A program made the position numbers and the translations under genes. Positions 55,048 to 64,000 of a DNA stretch of 64,000 nucleotides are shown here, piece after piece (positions within the stretch are counted from its first letter, which is position 1; every line of letters begins with the position of its first letter). The stretch comes from Bacillota bacterium (GTDB lineage Bacteria > Bacillota > Clostridia > Peptostreptococcales > Anaerovoracaceae). The DNA lies in assembly GCA_030526355.1 (NCBI GenBank), contig JAUNDC010000012.1, forward strand, positions 1 through 64,000. The letters are read 5' to 3'. The notes below the pieces were generated by a model. It ran no database searches. It was not told the DNA's origin and worked only from the letters and a program-made list of their open reading frames with translations.

Positions 55048-56380
55048 TGAGCGCCTCCCTGTCATTGGGAAGCTCACCGTCTATAACCTTCATCAGCAGC
55101 TGGCCAAGAGCCTTGCCTACATCAGGCCCCGGAGCAACACCGCATGCAATCACATCATTGCCGTCAACTGCTAGATCTTTGAGTGTGAAACACTGCTGCT
55201 GAGCCAGTATATCCTGCAGAAGTTCTCTGATATCACAGAACTTCTGCGACAGCTCCGGACTCATATTCCCCGTTGCGAAATTGTCCGCAAGCTTTATTTC
55301 CAGAATCTCAGCCAGCACATCAGAGCCGAGACGATTCATCCATCTTTTCAGAAGGCATTCATCCTTTTCAAAAATAAGATCATGGCGCTTCACAAGCGTT
55401 CCGACCCTTCTGGCCGTGAAATTATCAGCCCTGAACCGCTTCATAATATTATTTACAATCACCTCGCTCATGGCCGGATGGCTGTAAAAATGACCGATTC
55501 CATTATCATCTACAGAATATGTCTGTGGCTTTCCTATGTCATGAAAAAGACTTGCCATCTTCAAATACCCTATATTTTCCGGTGTTGTTCTCACAACCTC
55601 CATCGCTCTGATACAATGCTCCAGAACATCATATCTGTGATATGGATTGTGCTGCTCAAACCCTTTCATTGCTGCCAGCTCAGGCATCACTTCACCCAGC
55701 ACATCTACATACCGCCTGATTACATTCCCGGCATTCCTGCCTGTCAGCAGCTTCCTGAATTCAGTAAAAACTCGCTCCACAGAAATACTTTTCAGGAGGT
55801 GCTTCTTCGTAAAAAGCGCACGTGCTGTCTCCGGTTCTATTTCAAAATCCAGCACTGCAGCAAACCTGAGTGCTCTCATTATTCTGAGTCCATCTTCCTC
55901 AAATCTCCGTTCAGGCTCACCTACAGCTCTGATAACTCTGCTGCGGATATCCCTCATTCCGCCAAAAGGATCAGTTATCCCGCCGTCAAGGCTGCAGGCC
56001 ATAGCATTTATCGTAAAATCCCTGCGCGCCAGATCCTCTTCCAGTGAAGCGAGAAAGCTTACCTTGTCAGGATGGCGGTTGTCACTGTAGCTGCCGTCAC
56101 TTCTGTATGTTGTTATTTCAACATTTCCTTCCGGCAGAACTACGGTCACAGTACCGTGCTTTATGCCAGTTTCAATCACCTGACAGTCTTCAAAAACACG
56201 TTCAGTCTCCTGAGGCAGCGCATTTGTCGTCACATCAATATCCCCTGCAGCAGGAACGTACATGTTCAGCTTTTGCATAACGGCATCTCTGACACATCCC
56301 CCTGCAAAAAACGCTTCATAGCCTGCGGAGTTCAATTTCTCAAGTATTATTTTCTCACTGCGCGATGTCAGAGTATCCAT
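55031..56380 (-). CDS. cca: CCA tRNA nucleotidyltransferase
   Basis: A 449-residue class II enzyme that adds or repairs the tRNA 3' CCA end. The head has GGCVRD at residues 27-32 and the catalytic aspartates 47 and 49 in GDIDVT; RRDFTINAMA near 114 and the neck motif EEDGLRIMRALRFA follow. An HD domain (LFHDIGKP near 280) is fused downstream, as in many Firmicutes. AAGGAGG precedes the ATG. It overlaps the DUF815 gene tail to tail. Confidence 0.95.
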   Translation of the reverse strand: MDTLTSRSEKIILEKLNSAGYEAFFAGGCVRDAVMQKLNMYVPAAGDIDVTTNALPQETERVFEDCQVIETGIKHGTVTVVLPEGNVEITTYRSDGSYSDNRHPDKVSFLASLEEDLARRDFTINAMACSLDGGITDPFGGMRDIRSRVIRAVGEPERRFEEDGLRIMRALRFAAVLDFEIEPETARALFTKKHLLKSISVERVFTEFRKLLTGRNAGNVIRRYVDVLGEVMPELAAMKGFEQHNPYHRYDVLEHCIRAMEVVRTTPENIGYLKMASLFHDIGKPQTYSVDDNGIGHFYSHPAMSEVIVNNIMKRFRADNFTARRVGTLVKRHDLIFEKDECLLKRWMNRLGSDVLAEILEIKLADNFATGNMSPELSQKFCDIRELLQDILAQQQCFTLKDLAVDGNDVIACGVAPGPDVGKALGQLLMKVIDGELPNDREALIKSLS

Positions 56381-56441
56381 TTACTGCCTCCTTACTGTTT
56401 TTTTCATTCTATCACACACAAAATCTTCGCTCAACCTTCAT

Positions 56442-56470
56442 TTGCCTTGAAAGGGCTCCTATGGTATTAT
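56442..56470 (+). promoter_or_regulatory. Promoter of the M20-DUF5685-dnaJ run
   Basis: TTGCCT (56442-56447) and TATTAT (56465-56470) are 17 bases apart, about 33 bases before the amidohydrolase start. Confidence 0.55.
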
Positions 56471-56503
56471 AGACAATAATATCAAACTAAAGGACGGAAC
56501 AAT

Positions 56504-57688
56504 ATGATCAACAACAGTACTACCTATCGTGAATCGCTAATCAGACACAGAAGAAATCTGCATATGATACCTGAAATAGGACGCGAGCTTCCTAAAACCA
56601 AGGAATATCTGGTTTCTGTGCTTCAGGAGCTCGCATGCACCATGACATTCCTCTGCGACACAGGTGTATGTGCTTTTTTTGATAAAGGACAGCAGGAGAC
56701 AATAGGGTTCAGGGCTGATATGGATGCCCTCCCGCTTGAAGAAATCAATAAATGCGACTACCGCTCTACACATCAGGGCAAAATGCACGCCTGCGGTCAT
56801 GACGGCCATATGTCCATGGTTCTGACTCTTGGGGAATATGTCAACAACATTGATGATCTCAAATATAATGTGCTGCTTATCTTCCAGCCTGCCGAAGAGA
56901 CTCTGGGAGGGGCGGAGGAAATATGCAAAAGCGGCATTTTTGACAAATATAATGTTACAAAGATTTACGGAATCCACATGTGGCCGTTCCTTGAGGCCGG
57001 TAAAATATCCACAAGACCTAATGCATTTATGCCGAAATCGGCAGAAATCAATATAGATATCATCGGTAAGGCAGCCCATGGGACATCCCCTTTTAAGGGA
57101 AATGATGCACTCTATATAGCTGCAGATTACATCAGGAGAGTTTATGAGAAGCATGCCAAGGTGCCTGGTGCCGTTCCGCGTTTTCCTGAAGGTATCGGTA
57201 ATCTGCCCCGGGCGCAGGAAACAGAACCGGAAGAGAAAACTCTCATACATATAGGCAAAATGGACAGCGGCTACGCCAGAAACGTTGTATCAGATCATAC
57301 CCATCTTCTGGGAACCGTGAGGGCATATAACGAGGATAATTTCCGCATGATCATCAGCCTGCTCAAGGGTACACTTAAGGAAACAGAAGAAGACTACCAT
57401 TGTAGCACAGAATTCTCAAACAGCGACGGATATCCACCTGTGGTAAACAACCCTGAACTATATTCAGAAATAAAACCACTACTGGAATCACTTCCGGGAG
57501 GGTACGAAGAAATGGAGCTTCCTCTTATGATATCAGAGGACTTTTCATTCTACGGACTCTACCGCCCTGCTGTTTTCTTTGTACTTGGTACAGGAACTGG
57601 AATTCCTCTCCACAGCACTGATTTTGATTTTGACGAATCAGTCCTGTTAGAAGGCTTCAGACTCTATGCAGGTCTTCTTGAAATTTGA
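56504..57688 (+). CDS. M20 family amidohydrolase
   Basis: A 394-residue metal-dependent amidohydrolase of the M20D group (hippurate hydrolase, N-acyl-amino-acid or indoleacetyl-type). The metal residues lie in MHACGHDGHM (Cys97, His99), in QPAEET with the catalytic Glu near 135, and in YGIHMWP near 160. The dimerisation domain is inserted in the middle. AGGACGG is the ribosome site. The DUF5685 gene starts 8 bases after it. Confidence 0.92.
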   Translation: MINNSTTYRESLIRHRRNLHMIPEIGRELPKTKEYLVSVLQELACTMTFLCDTGVCAFFDKGQQETIGFRADMDALPLEEINKCDYRSTHQGKMHACGHDGHMSMVLTLGEYVNNIDDLKYNVLLIFQPAEETLGGAEEICKSGIFDKYNVTKIYGIHMWPFLEAGKISTRPNAFMPKSAEINIDIIGKAAHGTSPFKGNDALYIAADYIRRVYEKHAKVPGAVPRFPEGIGNLPRAQETEPEEKTLIHIGKMDSGYARNVVSDHTHLLGTVRAYNEDNFRMIISLLKGTLKETEEDYHCSTEFSNSDGYPPVVNNPELYSEIKPLLESLPGGYEEMELPLMISEDFSFYGLYRPAVFFVLGTGTGIPLHSTDFDFDESVLLEGFRLYAGLLEI

Positions 57689-57696
57689 GGTTTGCA

Positions 57697-58671
57697 ATGC
57701 TCGGATACGTGAGAATCGACAAGGGTGAGCTAAAGGTTCGCGAATACGAAATATATACAGGATATTACTGCGGTATCTGCAAGTATATTGGCAAAGAATA
57801 CGGTCAGCTGCCGAGAATGGCTCTCAGCTACGACGCCGCGTTCCTCGCTTTGCTGCTGGCATGTATTGACGGCACTCCCGATTCACCTGTTCAGGAACAC
57901 TGTATTGCGCATCAGCTGCAGAAAAAAACCGTAATAAGAAACAAAGCAATCGAATATGCCGGTGATGTCATGCTGATACTTGCGTGGTACAAGCTTGCCG
58001 ACGATGCAGCTGATGAAGGCAGACTGTATGCAAAGGGAACGAAGCTGCTTATGCACAGGATATTCAGGAAGCTTCAGAGGAAGCACCCCGAGCTGTGTGA
58101 AGGTATTCACAAGCAGCTGGAAGCACTGACAGAGCTTGAAAATTCGCGATGTGACAGTATAGATATGGCAGCAGAAGCCTTTGCCAGAATCATGCAGATA
58201 ATTTTTACCGCAGGTGCACGTCACCTTTACGGCGATTCCGTACTGCAGAGCAGCTGTAAGCAGTCGGCATGTGAAAAGAAAGAAGCTGTATCACTTTCGG
58301 TGGATGATATGCATCAGGCGACTTCGCTAAATGAAGCACTATCTGAAATAGGATATCACATGGGAAAATGGATATATCTCATCGATGCTGCCGATGATAT
58401 AGAGGAAAATATTGAATCAGGCGCTTATAATCCACTGCTTTACAGATTCAGCTATGACAGTACCTGCGAGACAGCAGAGCAGTTTCGCAGGCGCATTGCC
58501 GAACACCTGAATTTCAACCTTTATATGTATCTTTCGGTAATAGGCAAATCACTCGATGCCCTTGATATTAAGAAAAATAAAGGTATAATAGAAAATGTAA
58601 TTTACTTTGGTCTTAACCGCAAAACGGAAGAAATAATAAACAATGACGAAGAGTCAGTAAGGAGAACTTAA
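57697..58671 (+). CDS. DUF5685 family protein
   Basis: A 324-residue, mostly helical protein of unknown function. The N-terminus [20 protein letters not shown] and the [10 protein letters not shown] motif (Cys25, Cys28) are typical of the family. Two aspartate-rich segments stand out: DDAAD at residues 102-106 and DDIEE at 233-237, the second inside [14 protein letters not shown]. Their spacing recalls class I prenyl synthases. The ATG at 57697 with GAGG before it is preferred to a TTG at 57685. The stop overlaps the dnaJ start as TAATG, a sign of coupled translation. Confidence 0.88.
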   Translation: MLGYVRIDKGELKVREYEIYTGYYCGICKYIGKEYGQLPRMALSYDAAFLALLLACIDGTPDSPVQEHCIAHQLQKKTVIRNKAIEYAGDVMLILAWYKLADDAADEGRLYAKGTKLLMHRIFRKLQRKHPELCEGIHKQLEALTELENSRCDSIDMAAEAFARIMQIIFTAGARHLYGDSVLQSSCKQSACEKKEAVSLSVDDMHQATSLNEALSEIGYHMGKWIYLIDAADDIEENIESGAYNPLLYRFSYDSTCETAEQFRRRIAEHLNFNLYMYLSVIGKSLDALDIKKNKGIIENVIYFGLNRKTEEIINNDEESVRRT

Positions 58672-59228
58672 TGAACCCATATGAAGTTTTGGGCGTTTCC
58701 GAAAACGCTTCTGAAGAAGAAATCAAAAGAGCCTATAAAGAGCTTGTAAAAAAATATCATCCTGATAAGTATCAGAATAATCCTCTCGCCGATCTTGCAG
58801 AGGAAAAGCTGCAGGAGGTTAATGAAGCATATGATATGCTTATGAAGGGCAGCGTATCCGGACGCCGCGGCGGTGGCTCCGGCAGTGCCGACTATATGCA
58901 GGTACGCCGTTTCATTGACGCCGGAAACCTTAGAGAAGCAGAAAGGATTCTGAACAGCACCAGAGACAGAAGTGCCGAATGGTTCTTTCTCTCCGGTATG
59001 CTGGCATACAGGAAAGGCTGGTATGATGATGCCGTAAACAAGCTTCAGACAGCTACCAACATGGATCCTAACAACATGGAATACAGCCAGGCTTACGGTC
59101 GTATCATAAATATGGGTGGCGGCTATCAGAATCAGGCTTACGGCCGCGGATACAGAAGCAACGACGATATGTGCTGTCAGGCTCTCCAGTGCTACATCTG
59201 CGCCGACTGCTGCATAGACTGCATCTAG
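58671..59228 (+). CDS. J-domain protein with TPR-like middle and Cys-rich tail
   Basis: A 185-residue DnaJ-like co-chaperone. The N-terminal J domain has HPD at residues 30-32. A Gly/Arg-rich linker near 61-72 precedes a TPR-like helical stretch (about 75-145). The C-terminal 20 residues hold seven cysteines, ending CCIDCI, and may bind a metal. It lacks the zinc-finger and substrate domains of true DnaJ, so it likely recruits Hsp70 to a special client. Coupled to the DUF5685 gene, which may supply that client. Confidence 0.9.
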   Translation: MNPYEVLGVSENASEEEIKRAYKELVKKYHPDKYQNNPLADLAEEKLQEVNEAYDMLMKGSVSGRRGGGSGSADYMQVRRFIDAGNLREAERILNSTRDRSAEWFFLSGMLAYRKGWYDDAVNKLQTATNMDPNNMEYSQAYGRIINMGGGYQNQAYGRGYRSNDDMCCQALQCYICADCCIDCI

Positions 59229-59278
59229 CAAATCTGTCCCAATTGAGTTCATGTTATTAAAAAGGGGAAGATTACAAA

Positions 59279-59812
59279 TTGAAAAGAACTAAAACATTCA
59301 AGCTTTCGCTGGGCGGGATATGCCTCGCCCTGACTATTATATTTATGTCTGCAGGTTCATTTGTTCCAGGGATTGAGCTCACCTTGTTCGCCCTGAGTTC
59401 AATTTTCACTGCAGTCATGATTCTAGAAACCGGCGTAGGCGGTGGCATAATACTCTATGCTGCAGCAGCGCTGCTTGGATTCATCATAATTCCGAATAAG
59501 CTTGCGCTTATCCCGTATGTATTCTTATTTGGATACTATGGTATACTAAAATACTTTATTGAGAAAATCCCTAATGCCATTGTTCAGGTGGCTGTAAAGG
59601 CGGTGTTTTTCGCAGCACTTCTGTGTCTTGGGCTTCTGGGATTCAGAGAGCTGCTGCTTGGAAGCATCAAGCTTCCTGACTACCCCGCAGCGGTACTTAT
59701 AATAGGCGGTATTTTGATGATGCTGCTGTATGATTACATCTTCACCATGATAATCAACTTCTACATTAGAAGGTTTCAAAACAAAGGTATGGATAACATG
59801 AAATTAAGCTGA
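59279..59812 (+). CDS. Five-to-six-helix membrane protein of unknown function
   Basis: A 177-residue hydrophobic protein starting with KRTKTFKLSLGG after the initiator. Five or six membrane helices are visible between residues 8 and 165. It resembles S components of ECF transporters in size and layout, but no family is sure. The start appears to be TTG at 59279, with AAAGGGGAAG about 8 bases upstream, since no ATG lies near. It ends in a terminator shared with clpB and closes the M20-DUF5685-dnaJ run. Confidence 0.8.
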   Translation: MKRTKTFKLSLGGICLALTIIFMSAGSFVPGIELTLFALSSIFTAVMILETGVGGGIILYAAAALLGFIIIPNKLALIPYVFLFGYYGILKYFIEKIPNAIVQVAVKAVFFAALLCLGLLGFRELLLGSIKLPDYPAAVLIIGGILMMLLYDYIFTMIINFYIRRFQNKGMDNMKLS

Positions 59813-59837
59813 TTCCTCAGGAATCAGCTTAATTTTT
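59802..59837. terminator. Bidirectional terminator overlapping two stop codons
   Basis: AATTAAGCTGATTCC and its perfect complement form a 15-base stem with a 3-base loop, followed by T runs on both sides. It overlaps the end of the membrane-protein gene and abuts the clpB stop. Confidence 0.9.
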
Positions 59838-62424
59838 AACTTAAAAATATCAGCTTACTGCCGTCGCTGTCAATTCTCACTTTATCGCCATCCTTAACGT
59901 TGCCTCTGATGATCTCGCCTGCAAGCTCAGTTTCCATATTCCTCTGCAGGAATCTCTTTACAGGTCTTGCTCCATATGCTGCATCATAGCTTTCATCTGC
60001 TATGAATTTCTTTGCTGCATCCGTGAGTTCAAGAGTGATGTTTCTCTCTTCAAGGCGCTTTTCGATATCCTTCATGGCAAGCTCGATAATCTTGACGATC
60101 TGATCCTCTGTGAGCGGCGAGAATACCACGATATCATCTATTCTGTTGAGGAATTCAGGTCTGAAGTATTTCTTCGTCTCATCCTCAACCTTCTGCTTTG
60201 TTTCAGGACTCACGGTTCCATCAGCCTCTATGCCGTCAATCAGATAATTGCTTCCGATATTTGACGTCATTATAACGATTGTGTTCTTGAAATCAACAGT
60301 TCTTCCCTGATTGTCCGTAAGTCTGCCGTCGTCCAGCAGCTGCAGCAGAATGTTGAATACATCGGGATGTGCTTTTTCTATCTCATCAAACAGGATAACA
60401 CTGTATGGCTTCCTTCTTACGGCTTCTGTCAGCTGACCGCCCTCATCATAACCTACATATCCCGGAGGTGCTCCTACAAGTCTTGATACGGAGTGCTTCT
60501 CCATGTACTCCGACATGTCGATTCTTACCATGTTCTTCTCCGAATCAAACAGTGCTTCGCTGAGTGCTTTCGCCAGCTCTGTTTTGCCGACTCCTGTCGG
60601 GCCAAGGAAAATGAATGAGCCTATCGGTCTCTTCTCGTCCTTAAGTCCTGCTCTTGCTCTCAGCACGGATTCCGCTACTGCCTTGACGCCTTCATCCTGC
60701 CCTATTACTCTCTTGTGCAGGATTTCAGGCAGCTTCAGAAGCTTCTCACGTTCGCTTTCCACAAGCTTGCTTACAGGGATTCCTGTCCAGCCGGAAATTA
60801 CTTCCGCGATTTCTTCCTCTGTTACTTCTTCTTTAAGAAGTCTAGCTTCTTTCGCGGCTTCGGCCTTCTCCTTTTCCACCTCAAGCTTTTTCTCGAGGTC
60901 AGGCAGAGTTCCATATTTCAGCTGGGCAAGCTTCTCCAGATTGTAGTTTCGTTCAGCCTCTTCCATCTGATGCTTAACATCTTCAATCTGCTGTTTAACA
61001 GCTTTGACCTCAGTGATGCTCTTTTTCTCGCCCTCCCACTGAGCACGCATAGCGTTGCTTTCGTCCTTGAGCTGTGAGAGTTCCTTTTCCAGAGCTTCAA
61101 GTCTTGCCTGAGATGCTTTATCTGTTTCCTTGCCCAGAGCCTGCTTCTCAATCTCAAGCTGCATTATCTTTCTGGAGATTTCATCGAGCTCTGCAGGCAT
61201 GCTGTCTATCTCAGTTCTGATTCTGGCTGCCGCTTCATCCATCAGGTCGATTGCTTTGTCCGGCAGGAATCTGTCTGTGATATATCTTTCGGAAAGGGTA
61301 GCACATGCAATCAGTGCATTGTCTGTGATCCTTACGCCGTGATGTATCTCGAAGCGCTCCTTGAGTCCTCTCAGGATTGAAATAGTATCCTCTACTGTCG
61401 GCTGGTCTACCAGTACCTTCTGGAATCTTCTCTCCAGAGCTGCATCCTTCTCGATATACTTCCTGTATTCGTCAAGTGTTGTGGCTCCTATGCAGTGGAG
61501 CTCACCTCTGGCGAGTTTAGGCTTCAGCAGATTGCCTGCATCCATTGCGCCCTCTGTTTTCCCGGCTCCGACGATATTGTGTATCTCATCGATAAACAAG
61601 ATTATCCTGCCTTCTGATTTCTCGATTTCGTTGAGGACGGCTTTGAGACGTTCTTCAAATTCTCCTCTGAATTTAGCTCCTGCAATCAGTGCACCCATAT
61701 CCAGCGCAAATATTGTTTTATCCTTGAGGCCTTCCGGTACATCTCCGTTAAGTATTCTCTGAGCCAGCCCCTCTACTACTGCCGTCTTGCCGACACCAGG
61801 TTCACCAATAAGCACCGGATTATTTTTGGTTCTTCTGGAAAGTATCTGGATTGTATGTCTGATTTCTGCATCTCTGCCGATAACCGGATCCAGCTTGCCT
61901 TCACGTGCCATTTCCACAAGGTCACGCCCGTATTTATTGAGAGCATCGTAGTTTTCTTCCGGATTCTGGCTCGTTACTCTCTGATTCCCTCTGACCTTGT
62001 TGAGTGCATTCAGGAATTTGTCTTTTGAAATTCCGTATCTCTTGAAAATAGCTGCTGATGGCGTATTTCGTTCATCCAGCAGCGCCAGATAGAGATGCTC
62101 CACGCTTACATATTCATCCTTGAGCTTCTCGGCTTTTTTCTCAGCATCGATAAAAATCTGCTGCAGCCTTCTGGTTGAGTACATGCTGTCCGCACTGCCT
62201 GAAACCTTCGGCAACTTATCGATTTCTGCCTGAATTGCTCCGATGACTTCTCCCGTATTGACTTCCATAAACTGAAGCAGCTTAGGAATAAGACCTTCCT
62301 TCTGCATCAGCAGTGCCAGATGCAAATGCTCTCCGTCAACCTGCTGGTGGCCTTCTTCTATTGCGATATTCTGACAGTCAATTATTGCCCCCTGTGCATT
62401 CTGTGTGTATTTTTCTATATTCAT
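59836..62424 (-). CDS. clpB: ATP-dependent disaggregase ClpB
   Basis: An 862-residue Hsp100 chaperone that rescues aggregated proteins with DnaK. An N-terminal double Clp-N domain (1-145) precedes two AAA+ modules: Walker A GEPGVGKT near residues 206-213 and GPTGVGKTE near 605-613. The middle coiled coil near 405-525, rich in Lys, Glu and Gln, distinguishes ClpB from ClpC. It is under a sigma-A promoter with a perfect CIRCE element upstream, which implies control by HrcA. Confidence 0.97.
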   Translation of the reverse strand: MNIEKYTQNAQGAIIDCQNIAIEEGHQQVDGEHLHLALLMQKEGLIPKLLQFMEVNTGEVIGAIQAEIDKLPKVSGSADSMYSTRRLQQIFIDAEKKAEKLKDEYVSVEHLYLALLDERNTPSAAIFKRYGISKDKFLNALNKVRGNQRVTSQNPEENYDALNKYGRDLVEMAREGKLDPVIGRDAEIRHTIQILSRRTKNNPVLIGEPGVGKTAVVEGLAQRILNGDVPEGLKDKTIFALDMGALIAGAKFRGEFEERLKAVLNEIEKSEGRIILFIDEIHNIVGAGKTEGAMDAGNLLKPKLARGELHCIGATTLDEYRKYIEKDAALERRFQKVLVDQPTVEDTISILRGLKERFEIHHGVRITDNALIACATLSERYITDRFLPDKAIDLMDEAAARIRTEIDSMPAELDEISRKIMQLEIEKQALGKETDKASQARLEALEKELSQLKDESNAMRAQWEGEKKSITEVKAVKQQIEDVKHQMEEAERNYNLEKLAQLKYGTLPDLEKKLEVEKEKAEAAKEARLLKEEVTEEEIAEVISGWTGIPVSKLVESEREKLLKLPEILHKRVIGQDEGVKAVAESVLRARAGLKDEKRPIGSFIFLGPTGVGKTELAKALSEALFDSEKNMVRIDMSEYMEKHSVSRLVGAPPGYVGYDEGGQLTEAVRRKPYSVILFDEIEKAHPDVFNILLQLLDDGRLTDNQGRTVDFKNTIVIMTSNIGSNYLIDGIEADGTVSPETKQKVEDETKKYFRPEFLNRIDDIVVFSPLTEDQIVKIIELAMKDIEKRLEERNITLELTDAAKKFIADESYDAAYGARPVKRFLQRNMETELAGEIIRGNVKDGDKVRIDSDGSKLIFLS

Positions 62425-62465
62425 ATAACCTCACCTCCGCGTTATTATTTTCTGTCTTTTGTTTT

Positions 62466-62494
62466 ATTTTAAACCTGTGAGAAGCGGAAGTCAA
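62466..62494 (-). promoter_or_regulatory. Promoter of clpB
   Basis: TTGACT (62489-62494) and TAAAAT (62466-62471) on the minus strand are 17 bases apart, about 42 bases before the clpB start codon. Confidence 0.75.
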
Positions 62495-62501
62495 CAGTTT
62501 T

Positions 62502-62528
62502 TTAGCACTCACTTTAGTAGAGTGCTAA
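62502..62528. promoter_or_regulatory. CIRCE element, HrcA operator
   Basis: TTAGCACTC (62502-62510), a 9-base spacer, and GAGTGCTAA (62520-62528) match the CIRCE consensus at all 18 positions. It lies 7 bases upstream of the clpB -35 box rather than within the promoter or leader, and is equally close to a plus-strand promoter. Confidence 0.95.
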
Positions 62529-62550
62529 TAATTTTCTTTCATTTAGGTGT

Positions 62551-62579
62551 TTGCTGTTGAAAAGGCACACGATTATAAG
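62551..62579 (+). promoter_or_regulatory. Possible plus-strand promoter after CIRCE
   Basis: TTGCTG (62551-62556) and TATAAG (62574-62579) are 17 bases apart. It faces the 29-residue open frame at 62625. The 389-base gap between clpB and the Rpn pseudogene holds these sites, the CIRCE element, the small frame and a stem at 62759-62794. Confidence 0.4.
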
Positions 62580-62624
62580 GAATTCAATCTCTCCCTTGAC
62601 CAGCTTATTTTAGGAGGTAATGAG

Positions 62625-62714
62625 ATGACAACGAAATTAATAAAAGACGGAAGTGAAACAAGAAGGGCAAAATTCAATATGATTTCTCTGATATTGGGGG
62701 CTCTGCTGCTGTAA
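62625..62714 (+). CDS. Possible 29-residue peptide gene
   Basis: A short frame with a near-ideal ribosome site, AGGAGG, 7 bases before the ATG. The peptide has a charged first half (MTTKLIKDGSETRRAK) and a hydrophobic end (FNMISLILGALLL), as in small membrane peptides. A plausible promoter lies upstream, but there is no clear terminator. It could equally be the remnant start of a larger lost gene. No family is recognised. Confidence 0.4.
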   Translation: MTTKLIKDGSETRRAKFNMISLILGALLL

Positions 62715-62758
62715 AGAAGCAATTATAATTATTTAAATTCAAATATAAACAATGAGAA

Positions 62759-62794
62759 AGGGTGGAGCATCAGGTAATCCTAGAGCTTCACCCT
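62759..62794 (-). terminator. Stem-loop downstream of the Rpn pseudogene
   Basis: AGGGTGGAGC (62759-62768) pairs with GCTTCACCCT (62785-62794) with one mismatch. On the minus strand TTTCTCATTGTTT follows, a weak T tract, so it may end the Rpn transcript. Confidence 0.5.
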
Positions 62795-62813
62795 GAAAAG
62801 AATCTATTTATAA

Positions 62814-63562
62814 TTACAGTTCATCAATCTCCTCTGCTGATAACCCGGTATACGCCACTATTTTCTCAATCGATTCTCCCTCTGATTTCATATTTGCAGC
62901 GATCACTCTCTTCCCTATGGCTTCACCCTTTTCTATTCCGGCAGCTTCGCCCTCTCTTTTTCCGCATTCAAAACCCCTATCATATCCATCAGCCTCTCTG
63001 ACAGCCTCGCACTCTTCACGTGACATCTTCTCAAACAAAAAACTCATAATATCACCACCATGTTCCTTCAAATAGTCAGCCAGAATCCCCTCCGACTCAC
63101 ACTCCCTGATACTTTCCTCAATGGCATTGTACCACATTCAGCTGTATTTGTCATAAACGCATCGGACAATCTCATTTCCTGCTCAACCGGCGCATCTTCC
63201 GCACCGTTATAGAACACATAAAACTCAGGCGTTGGGATTTTCACCAGCTTCTTGCTGTAAATATCCCGCGAAAATACCAGCTTCTCGTATTCTCTCGCGA
63301 TATATACCAGCGACCTCAGCGGCAGGTTCGGGCAAAGCGTACTCTGCTGCTCCGTCAGAATTATCCATCTGTGGTCTATGATAAACGAAAGATCGTTTAT
63401 GCGATCCCCGAAAAAAGTATTCTCCAGCGTGACGATTTCGACCGGAGTTTCTATCCCGTAATTGCTGCCGGTAAGTGCATTATATAGCTCTATAATCCGC
63501 TCTTTATCGTTGAAAAGTGTACAGAATGTATTGTCTTTGTATGTATGTTTAGGTTTTACCAT
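62814..63562 (-). pseudogene. Rpn-family (PD-(D/E)XK transposase-like) nuclease, broken
   Basis: Two overlapping frames cover one gene. The first (63068-63562) has the Rpn/PDDEXK start: KPKHTYKDNTFCTLFND, then VEIVTLENTFF, NDLSFIID and ILTEQQST. The second (62814-63137) has the C-terminal end: IRECESEGILADYLKEHG and a repeat-like GKREGEAAGIEKGEAIG. The shift lies near 63130-63145, and the segment that normally links the two parts in this family, about 40 residues, seems to be missing. A deletion with frame change is the likely cause. Rpn proteins are recombination-promoting nucleases found in variable numbers. Confidence 0.85.
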
Positions 63563-63724
63563 TATTTCCTCCTTATACTGTTAAAATAACAAACAACATT
63601 ACTATGTTGAATTAATTGTATAATTATGGAATAAATTTGTCAACCATTTATTTACATATTATACTTTTTTTGCATATAGTTAATTCTATGCCAACCTATG
63701 ATTAAATATAATTGTCACTGGTCG

Positions 63725-64000
63725 CTATATTCTATGCGAAATCGAAATCACGGTTCTGTCTGTCGAAGCCTGCTGCAGTGCATCAAGCACTGTTTTTTCT
63801 GTTTCGGAATCAAGGTTTGCTGTTATTTCATCCAGCAGCAGAATCGCCGGATCTGCCGCAACAGCTCTGGCAATTGCCAGCAGCTGCCACTGTCCCTGTG
63901 AAAAAATGCCGTCCTCACAAATCGTATCATAGCCTGCCGGAAGTGCACATATTATTTCATCTATACCTGCAAGCTTCGCGGCCTTAATGGCATCATCATA
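63725..64000 (-). CDS. ABC exporter, C-terminal part, cut by the window edge
   Basis: The last 91 residues of a fused ABC exporter of the ABCB-like group. The signature FSQGQWQLLAIARA, Walker B AILLLDEITANLDS and the switch His in SISHRI are present. The reading frame enters from beyond base 64000. The stop codon directly after SHRI removes the usual ten or so final residues, so the C-terminus is slightly short. Substrate unknown. Confidence 0.85.
   Translation of the reverse strand, partial: YDDAIKAAKLAGIDEIICALPAGYDTICEDGIFSQGQWQLLAIARAVAADPAILLLDEITANLDSETEKTVLDALQQASTDRTVISISHRI

Noticed and set aside
56537..57250. 237-codon open frame opposite the M20 amidohydrolase
   Set aside because: The plus-strand frame has all catalytic motifs; the opposite frame lacks a start signal and any family pattern.
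58668..59252. 194-codon minus-strand frame opposite the J-domain gene
   Set aside because: The HPD motif and translational coupling support the plus strand; no signal supports the other.

Overview
The window reads as chromosome of a low-GC, spore-forming anaerobe of the Firmicutes, class Clostridia. Support comes from CodY, the sporulation protein YunB, the gene order comM-dprA-topA-hslV-hslU-codY known from Bacillus and Clostridia, a sigma-54 gene directly before gapA, the cdaA-cdaR-glmM-glmS cluster, a membrane pyrophosphatase of the K+-dependent type, and sigma-A-like TTGACA/TATAAT promoters. The species cannot be fixed from sequence alone; a relative of Anaerovoracaceae or other Peptostreptococcales is a guess. 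There is no rRNA, CRISPR array, prophage or intact insertion sequence. Most of the window is core genome.

Layout. 1-12.4 kb, minus strand: a cut tRNA-Val, yigZ, hflX, yunB and codY, then hslU, hslV, topA, dprA, comM and yraN under one promoter at 10.85 kb, then a HAD phosphatase and a metallo-hydrolase. 12.5-17.4 kb, plus strand: a potassium uptake cluster of trkA, two different trkH genes and a CBS-pair protein. 17.4-28.8 kb, minus strand: rnr, an Asn-rich lipoprotein, hppA, secG and the glycolytic set eno, tpiA, pgk, gap behind rpoN and trmL. 29-34.6 kb: a short homoserine dehydrogenase, a SEC-C protein, nth, and an NCS1 permease plus hydantoinase pair with a candidate CodY site. 34.7-42 kb: ferritin, a YtrA-type regulator with its ABC transporter, a ferredoxin-nitroreductase, an ArsR/CadA metal efflux pair and a DMT exporter. 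42-53 kb: gltX with a structured leader, then the cell-wall precursor and c-di-AMP run pgm, ahcY, glmS, glmM, cdaR, cdaA, rluB (minus strand), a 47-residue gene with its own promoter and terminator, and yhbY. 53.5-62.4 kb: an unknown 96-residue protein, a DUF815 ATPase, cca, then M20 amidohydrolase, DUF5685, DnaJ and a membrane protein in one run, and clpB under a CIRCE element. 62.4-64 kb: a small open frame, a broken Rpn-family nuclease gene and the end of an ABC exporter.

How the genes fit together. CodY (2.9 kb) may act on the hydantoinase operon and possibly on itself. CdaA makes c-di-AMP, a messenger known to control potassium uptake in Firmicutes, and the same window carries two Trk pores, a CBS protein and a K+-dependent pyrophosphatase, so ion and turgor control is a recurring theme. 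HslUV, ClpB (HrcA/CIRCE) and the DnaJ-like protein give a proteostasis theme.

Leads for something undescribed: the 47-residue gene with a palindrome over its -10 box; the DUF5685 protein, which has two aspartate-rich motifs like those of class I prenyl synthases and is translationally coupled to a Cys-rich J-domain protein; and the gltX leader, which combines a hairpin with an ATG-TAA start-stop. None is proven by sequence alone.
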